DNA of 64,000 nucleotides. It comes from Verrucomicrobiota bacterium JB024 (GTDB lineage Bacteria > Verrucomicrobiota > Verrucomicrobiia > Opitutales > Cerasicoccaceae). This document shows positions 16,968-27,198 of this stretch, piece by piece. Below the pieces are notes generated by a model. That model was not told where the DNA came from. It worked only from the letters and a program-made list of their open reading frames with translations, and ran no database searches. The DNA is taken from assembly GCA_030673825.1 (NCBI GenBank), contig JAUTCS010000124.1, positions 45,469-109,468 of the forward strand. Direction: 5' to 3'. The position numbers and the translations under genes were made by a program. Positions within the stretch are counted from its first letter, which is position 1, and the number at the start of each line of letters is the position of its first letter.

Positions 16968-19325
16968 ATGGTCAATCCCCGTTTTGATACAATAGCGCGC
17001 ATGATTTTACCGCACCCACTCCCCGGCCCCGCTACCTGGATCGCCGCTGCCCACGGCGGTGGCAAGTGCAGCCCGGCGTCCGCCCCTTATCTGCGTAAAA
17101 GCTTCCAGCTGGACGCTCCCGTCTCCTGCGCGGAACTCACGGTCACCGCCCTCGGGCTCTATGAGTGCGAGATCAATGGGCGCGCGGTGGGCGATCTGGT
17201 GCTCGCACCCGGATGGACCGACTATCGCAAGCGGGTTTACTGCCAGTCTTACGACGTGACTTCCCTCCTCGTCCCCGGTGAGAATGTGCTCGGAGCCATT
17301 TTGGGTGAAGGGTGGTTTTGCGGGCGTGTTGGCTGGTTCGGGCGCCAGATTTACGGCGACCGGCCTCGCCTCCTCGCGCGGCTGGATATCACGCTTGAGA
17401 GCGGCAATACTCTGACCATCGCCACCGGCCCAGACTGGAAGGTCACCCGGGGACCGATTCTCGAAAACGAAATCCTGGACGGCGAAATTTACGATGCCCG
17501 CCAGGAGCTGCACGGCTGGGCCAGTCCGGGCTACAACGACTCCCACTGGATGCCCGTCACGCCGGTCGATGCACCCATAGGACTGGTCATCGAACCCTCG
17601 CCCGGACCCGGTGTAAAGCGTCACGAGACTTTCACGGGGAAGGTGAGTCAAGGCACGGATGAGCGCGACGACGATGTCCGGCTATTCGACTTTGGTCAGA
17701 ACCTGGCTGGCCGCGTACGCATCCGCGTCCGGGCAAGAGCCGGCACCACGCTGCACATCCGGCACGCGGAAATCCTCACCCCCGAGGGCAAGCCCTACTA
17801 CGAGAATCTGCGCACCGCCGATGCCACCGACTGCTACACCTGCCGCGGCGAAGGCCTGGAAACCTGGGAACCCCGCTTCACCTTCCACGGCTTCCGCTAT
17901 GCCGAAGTCACAGGGCTCCAAGCCTGCGACGTGCTTGAGGCCGAAGCCGTCGCGCTTTACTCGGACATGGCGGCCACGGGCCACTTCGCCTGTTCCAACC
18001 CGCTGCTGAACCAACTCCAGCACAACATAGCCTGGGGCCAAAAAGGAAACTTTCTGGACGTGCCGACCGACTGCCCCCAGCGCGACGAACGTCTGGGCTG
18101 GACCGGCGACGCGCAGGTGTTTGTGCGCACGGCCGCCTTTAACCACGACGTGCAGGGCTTCTTCCACAAATGGATGCAGGATCTGCGCGACGCCCAGGCC
18201 GAAACCGGAGCTGTTCCTGCCGTTGCTCCGGACCCGACGCTGGGCCAGAGTATCAGCATCGGAGAGGGCGACAACAAGACCGACGGCGGTCCCGCCTGGT
18301 CTGACGCCCACCTCATCTGTCCATGGACGATCTATCTGTGCTACGGAGACAAGGTCATCCTCTCGGACCACTACGACGCCATGAGCGCCTGGATCGACTA
18401 TCAGGGGCAGAACTGGTGTCTTGACAATATCCGCGCGCACCCGGCTCTCGGGTGCTGGCCCGGCTTTGGCGATTGGCTGGCCTTTGACGGCATCAGAGGT
18501 TCCCGTAAAGGCCGTACACCGACGGACCTCATCGGCACGGCCTATCTTGCCTACGACCTCGGCATTCTGGCACAGGTCGCGAAGATTCTGGGCAAGGACG
18601 AAGACGCACAACGCTACTCCGACTGGCAGTCCGACGTCGTAGTCGCTTTCCAGCGCCGCTTTATCACGCAGGACGGTCTGATCGTGTCGAGCACGCAGAC
18701 CGCGATGGTGCTGGCCCTGCATTTCGGACTCGTCCCCGAGCATCTGCGCCGACAAGTCGTGGAAGCCCTGGTCCGCGACATCCGCGAACGCGACATGCAC
18801 TTGACGACCGGATTCGTCGGCACGCCCTATCTACTCGATGTCCTGGAACAAAATGGAGAACTCGACACGGCCTTCCAACTGCTTGAGCAGCAGACCTGTC
18901 CCTCGTGGCTATTTTCCGTCGTGCAGGGAGCCACGACAGTCTGGGAGCACTGGGACGGTTGGTCGTCGGAAAAGGGCTTCCAGAACAAGGAAATGAATTC
19001 CTTCAATCACTATGCGTACGGCGCGGTCGGCTCGTGGCTGTACCGCACAGTGGCCGGGATCGAGTTGGACCCCGACGCCCCCGGCTATTGTCATGTTCTT
19101 TTCCGCCCCCACCCCGGCGGCACCCTCACCTGGGCGGAAGCCGCGCTGAGAACGAAACAGGGAGAGATAGCCATCCGCTGGGATCTCGATGGTGACACGT
19201 TGACTATCGACTTTACCGTCCCCGAGGGCAGCCACGCCTCCTTGCAAACGCCCCCTGGCTTCATCGGTAATGTCTGCTCCGACTATACGGCGGGAAACCA
19301 CAGGGTCACATTGAATCGAGCCTGA
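16968..19325 (+). CDS. GH78-type alpha-L-rhamnosidase, predicted cytoplasmic
   Basis: This 785-residue enzyme hydrolyses terminal alpha-L-rhamnose. The N-terminal beta domain shows family phrases EINGRAVGDLVLAPGWTDY and AILGEGWFCG. The (alpha/alpha)6 core has DCPQRDERLGWTGDAQVF near residue 365, holding the general-acid glutamate, and EHWDGW near residue 659 with the base glutamate. No signal peptide is present, so oligosaccharides must be imported first. A later ATG at 17001 is also possible. It is divergent from an AraC regulator. Confidence 0.93.
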   Translation: MVNPRFDTIARMILPHPLPGPATWIAAAHGGGKCSPASAPYLRKSFQLDAPVSCAELTVTALGLYECEINGRAVGDLVLAPGWTDYRKRVYCQSYDVTSLLVPGENVLGAILGEGWFCGRVGWFGRQIYGDRPRLLARLDITLESGNTLTIATGPDWKVTRGPILENEILDGEIYDARQELHGWASPGYNDSHWMPVTPVDAPIGLVIEPSPGPGVKRHETFTGKVSQGTDERDDDVRLFDFGQNLAGRVRIRVRARAGTTLHIRHAEILTPEGKPYYENLRTADATDCYTCRGEGLETWEPRFTFHGFRYAEVTGLQACDVLEAEAVALYSDMAATGHFACSNPLLNQLQHNIAWGQKGNFLDVPTDCPQRDERLGWTGDAQVFVRTAAFNHDVQGFFHKWMQDLRDAQAETGAVPAVAPDPTLGQSISIGEGDNKTDGGPAWSDAHLICPWTIYLCYGDKVILSDHYDAMSAWIDYQGQNWCLDNIRAHPALGCWPGFGDWLAFDGIRGSRKGRTPTDLIGTAYLAYDLGILAQVAKILGKDEDAQRYSDWQSDVVVAFQRRFITQDGLIVSSTQTAMVLALHFGLVPEHLRRQVVEALVRDIRERDMHLTTGFVGTPYLLDVLEQNGELDTAFQLLEQQTCPSWLFSVVQGATTVWEHWDGWSSEKGFQNKEMNSFNHYAYGAVGSWLYRTVAGIELDPDAPGYCHVLFRPHPGGTLTWAEAALRTKQGEIAIRWDLDGDTLTIDFTVPEGSHASLQTPPGFIGNVCSDYTAGNHRVTLNRA

Positions 19326-19673
19326 CTCAGCGAAACAAGTGTACCGTCGTTAACATCCGCTTATGTTACAGAACTTAAAGGAATGTTATATCTTTTGAAT
19401 ACATATTGAGAGCACATGTACAGATAGGCTCTGCACATGAATAACATAGTGATACGGCCCGACGCCCGACTGAACCGCGCTCAAGCATTTCCCACCACAA
19501 TAACTTTACCTTCCGACCGAAGGACAACTGTTGCATCACCAAACCGTTGATTCTGCCAGCTAAAATGCATTTTTTAGAACGAATGATGAGTTCATCGATC
19601 ACAGTCTGATCTTTGATCGACATACGTCTATCCCCAGGCATTTCCCCTATGCCTCCCCCCATCATCCCCCCTT
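19326..19673. other. 348-base AT-richer intergenic region upstream of the TPR/Exb operon
   Basis: No convincing gene. It is noticeably richer in A+T than its surroundings and probably holds the promoter of the 19674-26563 operon. A minus-strand reading frame at 19375-19665 has no recognisable features. No long inverted repeat was found. Confidence 0.5.
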
Positions 19674-22600
19674 GTGCGAATGTCGTTGCGCGTGCCTATC
19701 TGCTTATTACTCGTCGTTTTCCAACTGACGTCTGCCAGGTGGACGCAGGCAGCCGGAAAAGAATACGACATAGCGAAAGCCTCAGAACAGTCTCTCTATG
19801 AGCAGTTGAGCGCCGGCTTAAATGACAAGCTCTATAAAGTCCGCCCGGCGATTGAGGAGCTGATGAGGCGGAAAACTGGCTTAGCCGACAGGGAAAACTT
19901 CATTTTCCTGATGGCATTGTCATACCAAGACGAATACACAGACACGCAAGAGATCAGCCTGCTGCAACAAGCGATTGAGTACTATGAAAAATACTTGAGT
20001 GAGTTCCCCGGCGGGAGCCGGAGCGACTTCGTCCGCTTCAATCTGGCTGGCGCGCACGAAGACACAGAAAACAATGAGGCTGCCATCCGCGAGTACCTGC
20101 ATCTTTATCATAAAGGAACGAATAAAACACTCTGGCTGGAAGCCCGCGACAGGCTGTGTCGCCTGTATATACGCACAGATCGCGCGGCGGAGGGAATACA
20201 GGTCTTTACTGAAGTTTTCAATGCCTCGGCACTCAACCCTGAACTTCTCGCCCAGTCCGCATCATGGCTGCTGCAGGGGCATTTGATGCAGGGAGAGACT
20301 GACCAGATCGTACCATATCTGCGTTATCTGACGGACGGGCGTGAGGCGGTCTACGATCCTAGGTTTAACATTACCTTGCTCAAGCAGGGGGACCGTCTTT
20401 TTGACGAAAAGAATTATGACCAGGCGATTTTGCTCTACACCTTCGTCAAATCGCGCTCCGCGATTATGGGCTTCTACACGCGACTCATCGCAGAGCTCGA
20501 ACAGAAGCTAAGTTATCTACGCCCGGAAACCGAGCAATACACAGTGATCGAGGGACAACTCAAACGTGCCCAGGCGAACCTAGCCGGCGTACAGGAGATC
20601 CGCGAGTACGATGTGGACATGAACTGGCGCATTGCGCGAGTCTACCAGGAAACGGAGCGCCACTGGGAAGCGCTGTGGGAATTTTATCACCTCTATCTCG
20701 ACAATGCGGAGCATGAGCAGGCCGAGGACTTCCTCTATACTGCTTTCAATGAGGCCGTGACGGTTTCCGACAGCACGATGCTCGAACAGTTGGCCATAGA
20801 GTACCTGAAGAAGAAGGAATACCAGAAATTCAGGAGACAGGTGCTAATGGGAATGGCCGAGCTATACTTGAACCAGGACCGGGGAGAGGCATTGCTCACG
20901 CTGGTCAATGATTACCTGAGCGCACCAGAAAGCTACGAAGTGGCGGCCCAGCTCCTCAATTATCTCGGCGCTTATTTCATGCGCCACTCAGAGTATCTCC
21001 AACTGTGCAACACTATGACGGACATCACCAGCCGCCACAGTGGTCGTTCACTGTTGAACGAATCTGGGACGTATTGGCAAGGGCTTTCGCACCTCTTGCT
21101 CGCCGATTACACCAACGCCGAGAGAACCTTCAGCCGTTTTCTAAAACAGTACACCGCTAGCAGTATTTATTATGAGGACGCCATGTACCGTTACGGGATT
21201 TGTCTCTACGGGAAGCAGGATCCAAACGCGGCCGAAAAGCAGTTCGAGTCATTCGTTCAGCGGTACCCCAAGAGCCGCCTTCGGGGTGAGGCCGAATTAT
21301 ATTTGGGGGATATCAAGCGTGAACGTGGCGAGTATACGCTAGCCGCCGAGCACTACAGGAAGGTAGAGGATAATACTGATAATGCGACCTTCGTCGCCAA
21401 GGCCGTGCTGGCGCTCAGTGATGTGATCGAGAAAGACGGAGATCACGATGAAGCCGTTGCGGTGCTCAATGACTACATCCATCGCTACAGAGAGCAAGGC
21501 CAAGTGGCCGAGGCCTACGAACGGATAGGTATGATCTACGACCGCAGCGGGTACCCCCAGAAGCGCTTTGCGATCCACGGGCAGGCTATTCAGCAACTAG
21601 GCAACGACATACAACGCGATGCTGTAGACCGAATCATCCTTAACTACGCCCACGACTACCAGGACTACATGCGTAGTTACGCGGATAGCCTCTCACTTCT
21701 GGAGAGGATGCTCGAGGACGAAGAGTTCCGTCGTCATTTCCTCACGGACCGCGCCTATCAATACCAGTTTCTGCTCAGCGCGGAAGGCAAACATATTGAT
21801 CGGGACTTGGCAGACCTGCTCGTGCATGATCGGGAGTTCCGGCGAACGATCATCGAAACAGAGTCCGAGAGCAGTCCAGAGCTGATCATGTCGTCCCCGC
21901 CCAGCGGACCTTTCGTCACAGAGGAGATGGTCCGGGCGCAGCTTGAGGCGCTAAAGGAGAATTACCTCGCAAAGCAGGAAGCGCTCCTACCCTACGATGC
22001 CGAAACGCTATTTTCGGAGTGGCTGGACCAAGCGCAAAGAGAGGGCCATGAGGTGCTTGCCATGCGTGTACGCCAAGGACTGCATGAAATCGGCTCAGCA
22101 ACCGCCTTCCATGAGTACTCTCAAGATGAACTGATGCGTGCGCCGTCCGCAGTTTTACTCGCCGAGGGGCGGCGTGTGCAGTCTGTTAACCCAAACCGGG
22201 CGAAGGAGATTTACGAGATGCTCATTCAGCGTTATCCTTATGCGACATCCGTTCACGATGCACTGGAAGGCCTTGGTGAGATTGCAATCGACCAGGCCGA
22301 ACAGACCTCAAGCACACAGGATTGGGAAGAAGCGCTCTCCTATTATAATCTGATTATCGAGCGTTATCCCGGCCGCATTCAGGACGCATCCGCGTACCTG
22401 CGCCAAGGCCGCATCTTGTCCAAGCTCGGTCGCGAAGATGACGCCATCGCCGTCCTCGGTATGGTCCTGAGAAACCCGCAATGGCGCGGTCTGGATCAAG
22501 CGAAGGCCCACCTGGAGATCGGGTTGGCTTACCGCAGGAAGCATGCATGGGCAGAGGCTCACGGTTTCTTCGAAAGGCTGATAGTCGCCTACGGAGGATA

Positions 22601-22763
22601 TGCCGAGACGGTCTCGTGGGCCTATTACTACGACCTGCTCACACTGGAGCAGATGGGAGAAACCCAAAGCGTGCGGCAACTTCTTGCTGAGTATAAAACC
22701 CGGCTTTCCGTGCTCTCCCAGACCACCGCCTACCCACTGATCAAGGAGAAGTATGACCTATAA
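19674..22763 (+). CDS. Exported TPR-repeat protein (operon with ExbB/ExbD/VWA)
   Basis: This 1029-residue protein starts with a signal peptide (LRVPICLLLVVFQLTSARWTQA). The start is GTG 19674 or ATG 19680. The remainder is built of tetratricopeptide-type helical pairs, such as AIEYYEKYLSEFPGGSRSD, AEKQFESFVQRYPKSRLRGE and AKEIYEMLIQRYPYATS. Their F-P-x-S endings are typical of the outer-membrane-lipoprotein and YbgF-like TPR subgroup. It most likely forms a periplasmic scaffold. The next gene overlaps its end by 11 bases, and four further genes follow in the same direction, so it belongs to an envelope machine. The partner proteins are unknown. Confidence 0.8.
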   Translation: MRMSLRVPICLLLVVFQLTSARWTQAAGKEYDIAKASEQSLYEQLSAGLNDKLYKVRPAIEELMRRKTGLADRENFIFLMALSYQDEYTDTQEISLLQQAIEYYEKYLSEFPGGSRSDFVRFNLAGAHEDTENNEAAIREYLHLYHKGTNKTLWLEARDRLCRLYIRTDRAAEGIQVFTEVFNASALNPELLAQSASWLLQGHLMQGETDQIVPYLRYLTDGREAVYDPRFNITLLKQGDRLFDEKNYDQAILLYTFVKSRSAIMGFYTRLIAELEQKLSYLRPETEQYTVIEGQLKRAQANLAGVQEIREYDVDMNWRIARVYQETERHWEALWEFYHLYLDNAEHEQAEDFLYTAFNEAVTVSDSTMLEQLAIEYLKKKEYQKFRRQVLMGMAELYLNQDRGEALLTLVNDYLSAPESYEVAAQLLNYLGAYFMRHSEYLQLCNTMTDITSRHSGRSLLNESGTYWQGLSHLLLADYTNAERTFSRFLKQYTASSIYYEDAMYRYGICLYGKQDPNAAEKQFESFVQRYPKSRLRGEAELYLGDIKRERGEYTLAAEHYRKVEDNTDNATFVAKAVLALSDVIEKDGDHDEAVAVLNDYIHRYREQGQVAEAYERIGMIYDRSGYPQKRFAIHGQAIQQLGNDIQRDAVDRIILNYAHDYQDYMRSYADSLSLLERMLEDEEFRRHFLTDRAYQYQFLLSAEGKHIDRDLADLLVHDREFRRTIIETESESSPELIMSSPPSGPFVTEEMVRAQLEALKENYLAKQEALLPYDAETLFSEWLDQAQREGHEVLAMRVRQGLHEIGSATAFHEYSQDELMRAPSAVLLAEGRRVQSVNPNRAKEIYEMLIQRYPYATSVHDALEGLGEIAIDQAEQTSSTQDWEEALSYYNLIIERYPGRIQDASAYLRQGRILSKLGREDDAIAVLGMVLRNPQWRGLDQAKAHLEIGLAYRRKHAWAEAHGFFERLIVAYGGYAETVSWAYYYDLLTLEQMGETQSVRQLLAEYKTRLSVLSQTTAYPLIKEKYDL

Positions 22764-23886
22764 GCATCGACTGCGCGTACATACATGTTCCTGGATGACG
22801 CTGACTGCCATCGCCCTGCTACCCCTTTGTGGAAGCGGGCTGGAGCTAGCCAGACTTCCGCCCCCACCACCACCTGTCGTCAGTTGCACGCTAGATAGAC
22901 CTCTGGTCCTTACCACACCGGGACAAAAAACTATGCTACTCATGGGAATGCTTGACCAACAGCTCGTCGTTTCCTTTCCCGACATACCAGGATCAGAGGT
23001 AATCGTCCCCATGGACCGAACTGGGATGATATTGAACGCGGATGTGCCAGAGGGCTATACCGACGCTGCTCAGTCGGCACTGATGGGTGATCACCAGCCC
23101 ATGATCGAGATACTCCGACCGATCGCAGAACCGCTCATCCCCTTTCTTCAGGTGCCCGAGCCACAGACCAATATCCATGCGTTGTGCCTGCAGTACTACA
23201 AAGCACTTATCTTGGGAGGGCAAACCGCAAGCGCGGTCGAGCTTTCGAAGGCCATTCCCTTCGATACGACTTCGAGCGAATTTACCACACTGGCGTCACA
23301 GCTCGTTTTTACTTGCATCCGCGAGGAACAGTATGTCGGCGCCGAGCTCATGCTGTCCCTGCTACTGAGAGCGCTGCCTCAGGAAGAGTTCGTTGAAATC
23401 GCATTCCCGGCTGCCGATGCTTTGCGAACAGCCGGGCAACATGAACTCTGCCTGGAGATCTACGGTTCCCTCATCGACTCAGACAATCCAGTGATCCAAA
23501 GGCGCAGTCTGCTGTGGGCCGGTTATAGCAGTTCTGTCGGCGGGGATCCCGCCCAGGCCCGAGCCATCCTCTCCGAGCTCGATGAGCCGGACCGCGAAGA
23601 TGAAAACTTTGTCGTCTATTGCCTGGCACGTGGACGCACCGGACTGGAGCAGGGAGACCTGCGCGAGTGCATGCACTACCTCTCCCGTGCCATGGTGTTA
23701 ACCCCCGTTGAGCAAAGCTATAAACCAGAGCTATACTACCTGCTCCTCCGCGGCTATCGCGAGACAGGACAAACAGAGGCATCGAGCCTTCTTCAGCGCG
23801 AATTTCAGGTCTTTTACCCCGACAGCCCCTGGTTGGCCAAAAGCCTACAGGAAAGCAAGACTAACCCAATGGAACAAACGCTTTAA
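22753..23886 (+). CDS. Exported TPR-like protein with proline stretch
   Basis: This 377-residue protein overlaps the previous gene by 11 bases, with an AAGGAG ribosome site at 22743-22748 that supports the ATG at 22753. It has an N-terminal hydrophobic export signal (about residues 13-28) and then a run LARLPPPPPPVVSC. The remainder is helical repeats (for example AGQHELCLEIYGSLIDSDNP) of TPR type. The cysteine after the proline run could be structural. It probably works with the larger TPR protein in the periplasm. No catalytic motif is visible. Confidence 0.7.
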   Translation: MTYKHRLRVHTCSWMTLTAIALLPLCGSGLELARLPPPPPPVVSCTLDRPLVLTTPGQKTMLLMGMLDQQLVVSFPDIPGSEVIVPMDRTGMILNADVPEGYTDAAQSALMGDHQPMIEILRPIAEPLIPFLQVPEPQTNIHALCLQYYKALILGGQTASAVELSKAIPFDTTSSEFTTLASQLVFTCIREEQYVGAELMLSLLLRALPQEEFVEIAFPAADALRTAGQHELCLEIYGSLIDSDNPVIQRRSLLWAGYSSSVGGDPAQARAILSELDEPDREDENFVVYCLARGRTGLEQGDLRECMHYLSRAMVLTPVEQSYKPELYYLLLRGYRETGQTEASSLLQREFQVFYPDSPWLAKSLQESKTNPMEQTL

Positions 23887-23904
23887 CCTCACACCACCCT
23901 TACC

Positions 23905-24675
23905 ATGATGAAAAGCTTGTTAATTAAAGTCCTTCTGGGCACCGGCATCCTGTTCATTTGCTCCACGCTCCTACCAGCCCAGACCCAGCCAACAGCAACC
24001 GACGAGAAAATGGCTGAGCTCACTCCTCCCCCCAGCGACAAGACGCTTCTGGACATGCTCTATGCCGGAGGGTGGGCCATGATCCCGTTAGGCGTGCTTT
24101 CAGTTGGAACACTCGGTTTCGCCGTCTTCAACTTCGTTGCAATACGCCGCAAAAATTTCATCGATGAAGCGGTGATAGAGGAGCTCGACGTTGCGGTCAG
24201 CCAGATGGACATTGAGAAAGCTCACAGTATCTGCCGGGATAACCCCGGGCCAGTAACCAACACATTTAACTACGGCCTTGATCAGGTTCAGAAGGGAAGT
24301 TTCGTGCCAGATGCCGTGGAGAAGGCTTTTGAAAACGCCACGTCAAAGGAGCTCGCCGGCCCTTACATCATCGTGAACTATCTCTCAATCATCGCCGCCC
24401 TCTCGCCCATGGTGGGACTCCTCGGCACGGTCTCGGGGATGGTGAAGGCCTTCAACTCGATCGCCGCCCAGGGGATGGGCAAGCCCGAGCTCCTGGCCGA
24501 TAATATCTCGGAAGCGCTCATTACGACGGCTGCCGGGATGACAATCGCGATTCCCGCCATGTTCTTCTTTTTCTATTTTCGCAACCGGTATGGGAAAATT
24601 GTAGCCGAGGTTAATCTCGTGCTGGGACGGCTCTACGGAGATCTGATGCGCGCCGGTCATATCCTTGACCGCTAA
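23905..24675 (+). CDS. MotA/TolQ/ExbB-type proton channel protein
   Basis: This 256-residue inner-membrane protein has an N-terminal cleavable-signal-like helix, then a transmembrane helix ([19 protein letters not shown]) and the hallmark C-terminal pair [27 protein letters not shown] and [20 protein letters not shown] seen in ExbB/TolQ. With ExbD partners it forms a proton-motive-force-driven motor. An extra N-terminal signal segment is common in this phylum. It is followed by two ExbD genes at 20 and 13 bases, a standard operon layout. Confidence 0.93.
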   Translation: MMKSLLIKVLLGTGILFICSTLLPAQTQPTATDEKMAELTPPPSDKTLLDMLYAGGWAMIPLGVLSVGTLGFAVFNFVAIRRKNFIDEAVIEELDVAVSQMDIEKAHSICRDNPGPVTNTFNYGLDQVQKGSFVPDAVEKAFENATSKELAGPYIIVNYLSIIAALSPMVGLLGTVSGMVKAFNSIAAQGMGKPELLADNISEALITTAAGMTIAIPAMFFFFYFRNRYGKIVAEVNLVLGRLYGDLMRAGHILDR

Positions 24676-24695
24676 CCTAAGTACGAGGACTCCTC

Positions 24696-25109
24696 ATGAA
24701 ACCGAGGATAGCCGACGCGGAAGAGGCAGACATCATCGACCTGACGCCGATGATCGACATCGTCTTTTTGCTGATCGTGTTCTTCATGACCGTGGCCAGC
24801 ATGATCACCGCCGAGCGGATTCCGCTCACGATGCCGGTCGCGCCAAATTCCAGCATTCCGGAAGATTTCGGTAAGCGCACGACGCTCACCGTCATGCGCG
24901 ACGGTAGTATCTATGCAGGGGTCTACTCGGTCAGCCTCAATGAGCTTCCCGCTCTGCTGACCCGGGAGCTTGAGGAAAAGCCGGACATCCGCGTTTATTT
25001 GCGCGCCGACAGCGCGGTCGAGCACCAGTACGTTAACGACGTGATGCAAGCCTGCGCTGCTGCAGGCATCTCCAACATCGTGTTCGCCGCGTACCAGAGC
25101 GATAAATAG
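24696..25109 (+). CDS. ExbD/TolR-family protein 1
   Basis: This 137-residue single-pass protein has the proton-path aspartate in [17 protein letters not shown] (about residues 15-31) and a periplasmic domain with a [17 protein letters not shown] segment. It couples proton flow through the ExbB channel to conformational change. A GAGGA ribosome site sits just before the ATG. It differs clearly from the next ExbD, so the complex may use two different subunits. Confidence 0.93.
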   Translation: MKPRIADAEEADIIDLTPMIDIVFLLIVFFMTVASMITAERIPLTMPVAPNSSIPEDFGKRTTLTVMRDGSIYAGVYSVSLNELPALLTRELEEKPDIRVYLRADSAVEHQYVNDVMQACAAAGISNIVFAAYQSDK

Positions 25110-25122
25110 TAACCATCCAACC

Positions 25123-25557
25123 ATGCAAGCCGAACAGATTTTTACGGAGAAGACGAAACCCGATCTGACGCCGATGATCGATGTCGTCTTCCTGCTGCTG
25201 ATCTTTTTCATGGTCACAACAACACTAATCAAAGAGGAAGCTGACCTGGGTATCCAACTCCCCACGGACACCAAGGCCAAGCCCACTGAAGAACTTCCCA
25301 ATCGGCATACGATCGACGTGCTTCCAGACGGTAGCGTTCTCTTCAACGGAAGCCTGATCGCCAGCCCTGCCGAGCGCATCACCCTCAACGGCCTCATCGC
25401 CACTCTTCGTCGTGTCAAGGGAACCGCAGACAGGATGGGGCAAAAAACGATCGTCGTAGTCGTGGCGGATCCGCTCTCACCCCACTTCAAATCGATCGAG
25501 GTACTCGATGCCTGCGCCGCCGCTGGCATCCGGTTCGTTTCTTTTGGCAACCTTTAA
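25123..25557 (+). CDS. ExbD/TolR-family protein 2
   Basis: This 144-residue second ExbD copy carries the membrane motif [20 protein letters not shown] with the conserved aspartate, and a periplasmic part ending [12 protein letters not shown]. It begins 13 bases after the first ExbD and ends 13 bases before the VWA gene start. Paired ExbD genes occur in TonB-like systems of Bacteroidetes and Verrucomicrobia. One may be structural and one gating, which is inference. Confidence 0.93.
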   Translation: MQAEQIFTEKTKPDLTPMIDVVFLLLIFFMVTTTLIKEEADLGIQLPTDTKAKPTEELPNRHTIDVLPDGSVLFNGSLIASPAERITLNGLIATLRRVKGTADRMGQKTIVVVVADPLSPHFKSIEVLDACAAAGIRFVSFGNL

Positions 25558-25570
25558 TCTCCTCCGGGTT

Positions 25571-26563
25571 ATGATCGTCACGAACTCAACATCCAGAGCC
25601 AAGACGCTGATCCTGATTATTGGTATCAGCATCGGCCTGCATCTGCTTGCCCTCGCCATTTTCGGCGCCTTCAGAATCGTTGAGGCGGTGGCCCGAAAGG
25701 ATCAGACCTTTGAGGCCCCCGTGATTGAGCAACTGCCACAAGAGGAGCCCGAGTATGTGGTCAACCTGGAACAGCGCAACCGCTCCAGCTCATCCCCGCG
25801 CCCCAATCCCATCACCGTGGATACCCCCGATATTGCGATCCCCGCCCTGAATATCGATGTAAACATAAATGCAACCAGTTCCTACGGAAGGGGCTCCGGC
25901 GGCTTCGGAACAGGCGTCGGTTCCCAGGCTCAAATCCGAGAGATGACGATGAAGGACTTCCGCTTTTTCGGTCAGAAAATGGGTGATGATGCCGACAAGA
26001 CGATCTTCCTGATCGATATCTCCGGGAGCATGGTCGACGAAACGCGAGGGATAGACGGCTACCTCACCGTAGTTGAGGAACTGGTAAGAACCCTCAAAGA
26101 AATCGAGGGCTACGGCAGCTTCAATATCATCGCATTCGGCAATGGAACAGAGACCTACAGGAGCTCATTCCAAGAGATAACCCCCAAATCGATTGAGCAG
26201 GCCAGACGCTGGCTCATCGACCTGGACCCCGCCAAAGAGCTGCGGAAAGATGGTCTGGACAGGGTTCCCAACTGGAAGTACTGGAGCACTTACCGCAAAG
26301 GCATTCACTCCGAGACTCACACAGATCAAGCGCTAGAACAAGCGATCCAAAAAGCCCCCAAGACCATCATCCTGCTTTCAGACGGCATACCCACTGCCGA
26401 TGGAAAAGGAATCCCCCCAGAAACGATCTATTCAATGGTGGATGCAATGACGCAGAATCAGAAAATCACAATCAACACGCTGTCCTATAGAAGCACTAGA
26501 GGAAGGTCCTTCCTCATGGAACTCGCAACCCAGAACCACGGGGTGCACACGGTTGTCAAGTAA
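25571..26563 (+). CDS. Membrane-anchored von Willebrand factor A protein in the TonB position
   Basis: I choose ATG 25571 (MIVTNSTSRA). Longer in-frame starts from 25508 overlap the ExbD gene. The 330-residue protein has a TonB-like single N-terminal helix (TLILIIGISIGLHLLALAIF). A charged and Pro/Ser/Gly-rich periplasmic linker with GRGSGGFGTGVG follows. The C-terminus is a VWA domain with MIDAS motif DISGSM, a second metal residue region near SDGIP, and a hydrophobic core. TonB would carry a receptor-binding beta domain here, and the VWA domain replaces it. It is translated just downstream of ExbD and is probably the moving part of the complex. Confidence 0.85.
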   Translation: MIVTNSTSRAKTLILIIGISIGLHLLALAIFGAFRIVEAVARKDQTFEAPVIEQLPQEEPEYVVNLEQRNRSSSSPRPNPITVDTPDIAIPALNIDVNINATSSYGRGSGGFGTGVGSQAQIREMTMKDFRFFGQKMGDDADKTIFLIDISGSMVDETRGIDGYLTVVEELVRTLKEIEGYGSFNIIAFGNGTETYRSSFQEITPKSIEQARRWLIDLDPAKELRKDGLDRVPNWKYWSTYRKGIHSETHTDQALEQAIQKAPKTIILLSDGIPTADGKGIPPETIYSMVDAMTQNQKITINTLSYRSTRGRSFLMELATQNHGVHTVVK

Positions 26564-26783
26564 TTGTGAGTCTACACATACACGTAACCGAGACTGCCTG
26601 GCAAACGCACTCAATATGACTAGCCAAACAACTGAAAATGCCACGACAAACACTTCATGACTGAGCCTCGACACCTATACCCTTGTCTAAAGATACGTAT
26701 ATCCACCGGGGCGCATCAGATGTGAATGCACAGTAATCGCCACCATCTGAAAAACCATAAATCACCACGAATGGCTTTTCCAA

Positions 26784-26899
26784 TTGAGGGGACATACCAG
26801 TCGATGTGGTTGCAGCAAGCCCTACGTCATCCCATCAAAAGCACTGCGCCAACAAACCGGAGATAGATATGGCATAGATAATCATTATTGTCCCCTCAA
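26784..26899. mobile_element. MITE-like palindrome-ended segment
   Basis: A perfect 11-base inverted repeat, TTGAGGGGACA at 26784-26794 and TGTCCCCTCAA at 26889-26899, bounds 94 bases with no gene. Transposon ends with TGTCCCC-type termini are common, and short non-autonomous elements look like this. No target-site duplication is visible directly outside the repeats, so this is a candidate only. Confidence 0.4.
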
Positions 26900-27198
26900 G
26901 CGCTGGAGAAGTCCACCTTGCCCCGAAAAGCCCCCAGCAGCCGGGTGCACCGGCGATAGACTGACCACCCCACTCCGGACGCCTTTCATCAAATCCTTCC
27001 AGCATGTGGATAATGAAAGAAAAGGCAGGGCAGGGCTGTTATTTCCACCTGATTGGGAGGAGGGCCGATTTGCCCATGATTTGCCAAAATGCAAACATTT
27101 TGCTTCACTTTCATGCATTTTTCCGCCACGTTGGTTTTCCGTAAGATGCTGATGAATATGAAAAAGTGAAACTAAGTGAAAATAGGTGAAGTCCACCA

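Noticed and set aside
19375..19665. Minus-strand 96-residue reading frame in the AT-richer spacer
   Set aside because: No domain, no conserved pattern and no ribosome site, and it overlaps the probable promoter of the TPR/Exb operon. Treated as non-coding.
27085..27102. CAAAATG/CATTTTG as a replication or attachment core
   Set aside because: A 7-base inverted repeat alone is too weak to assign a role, and no integrase is nearby.
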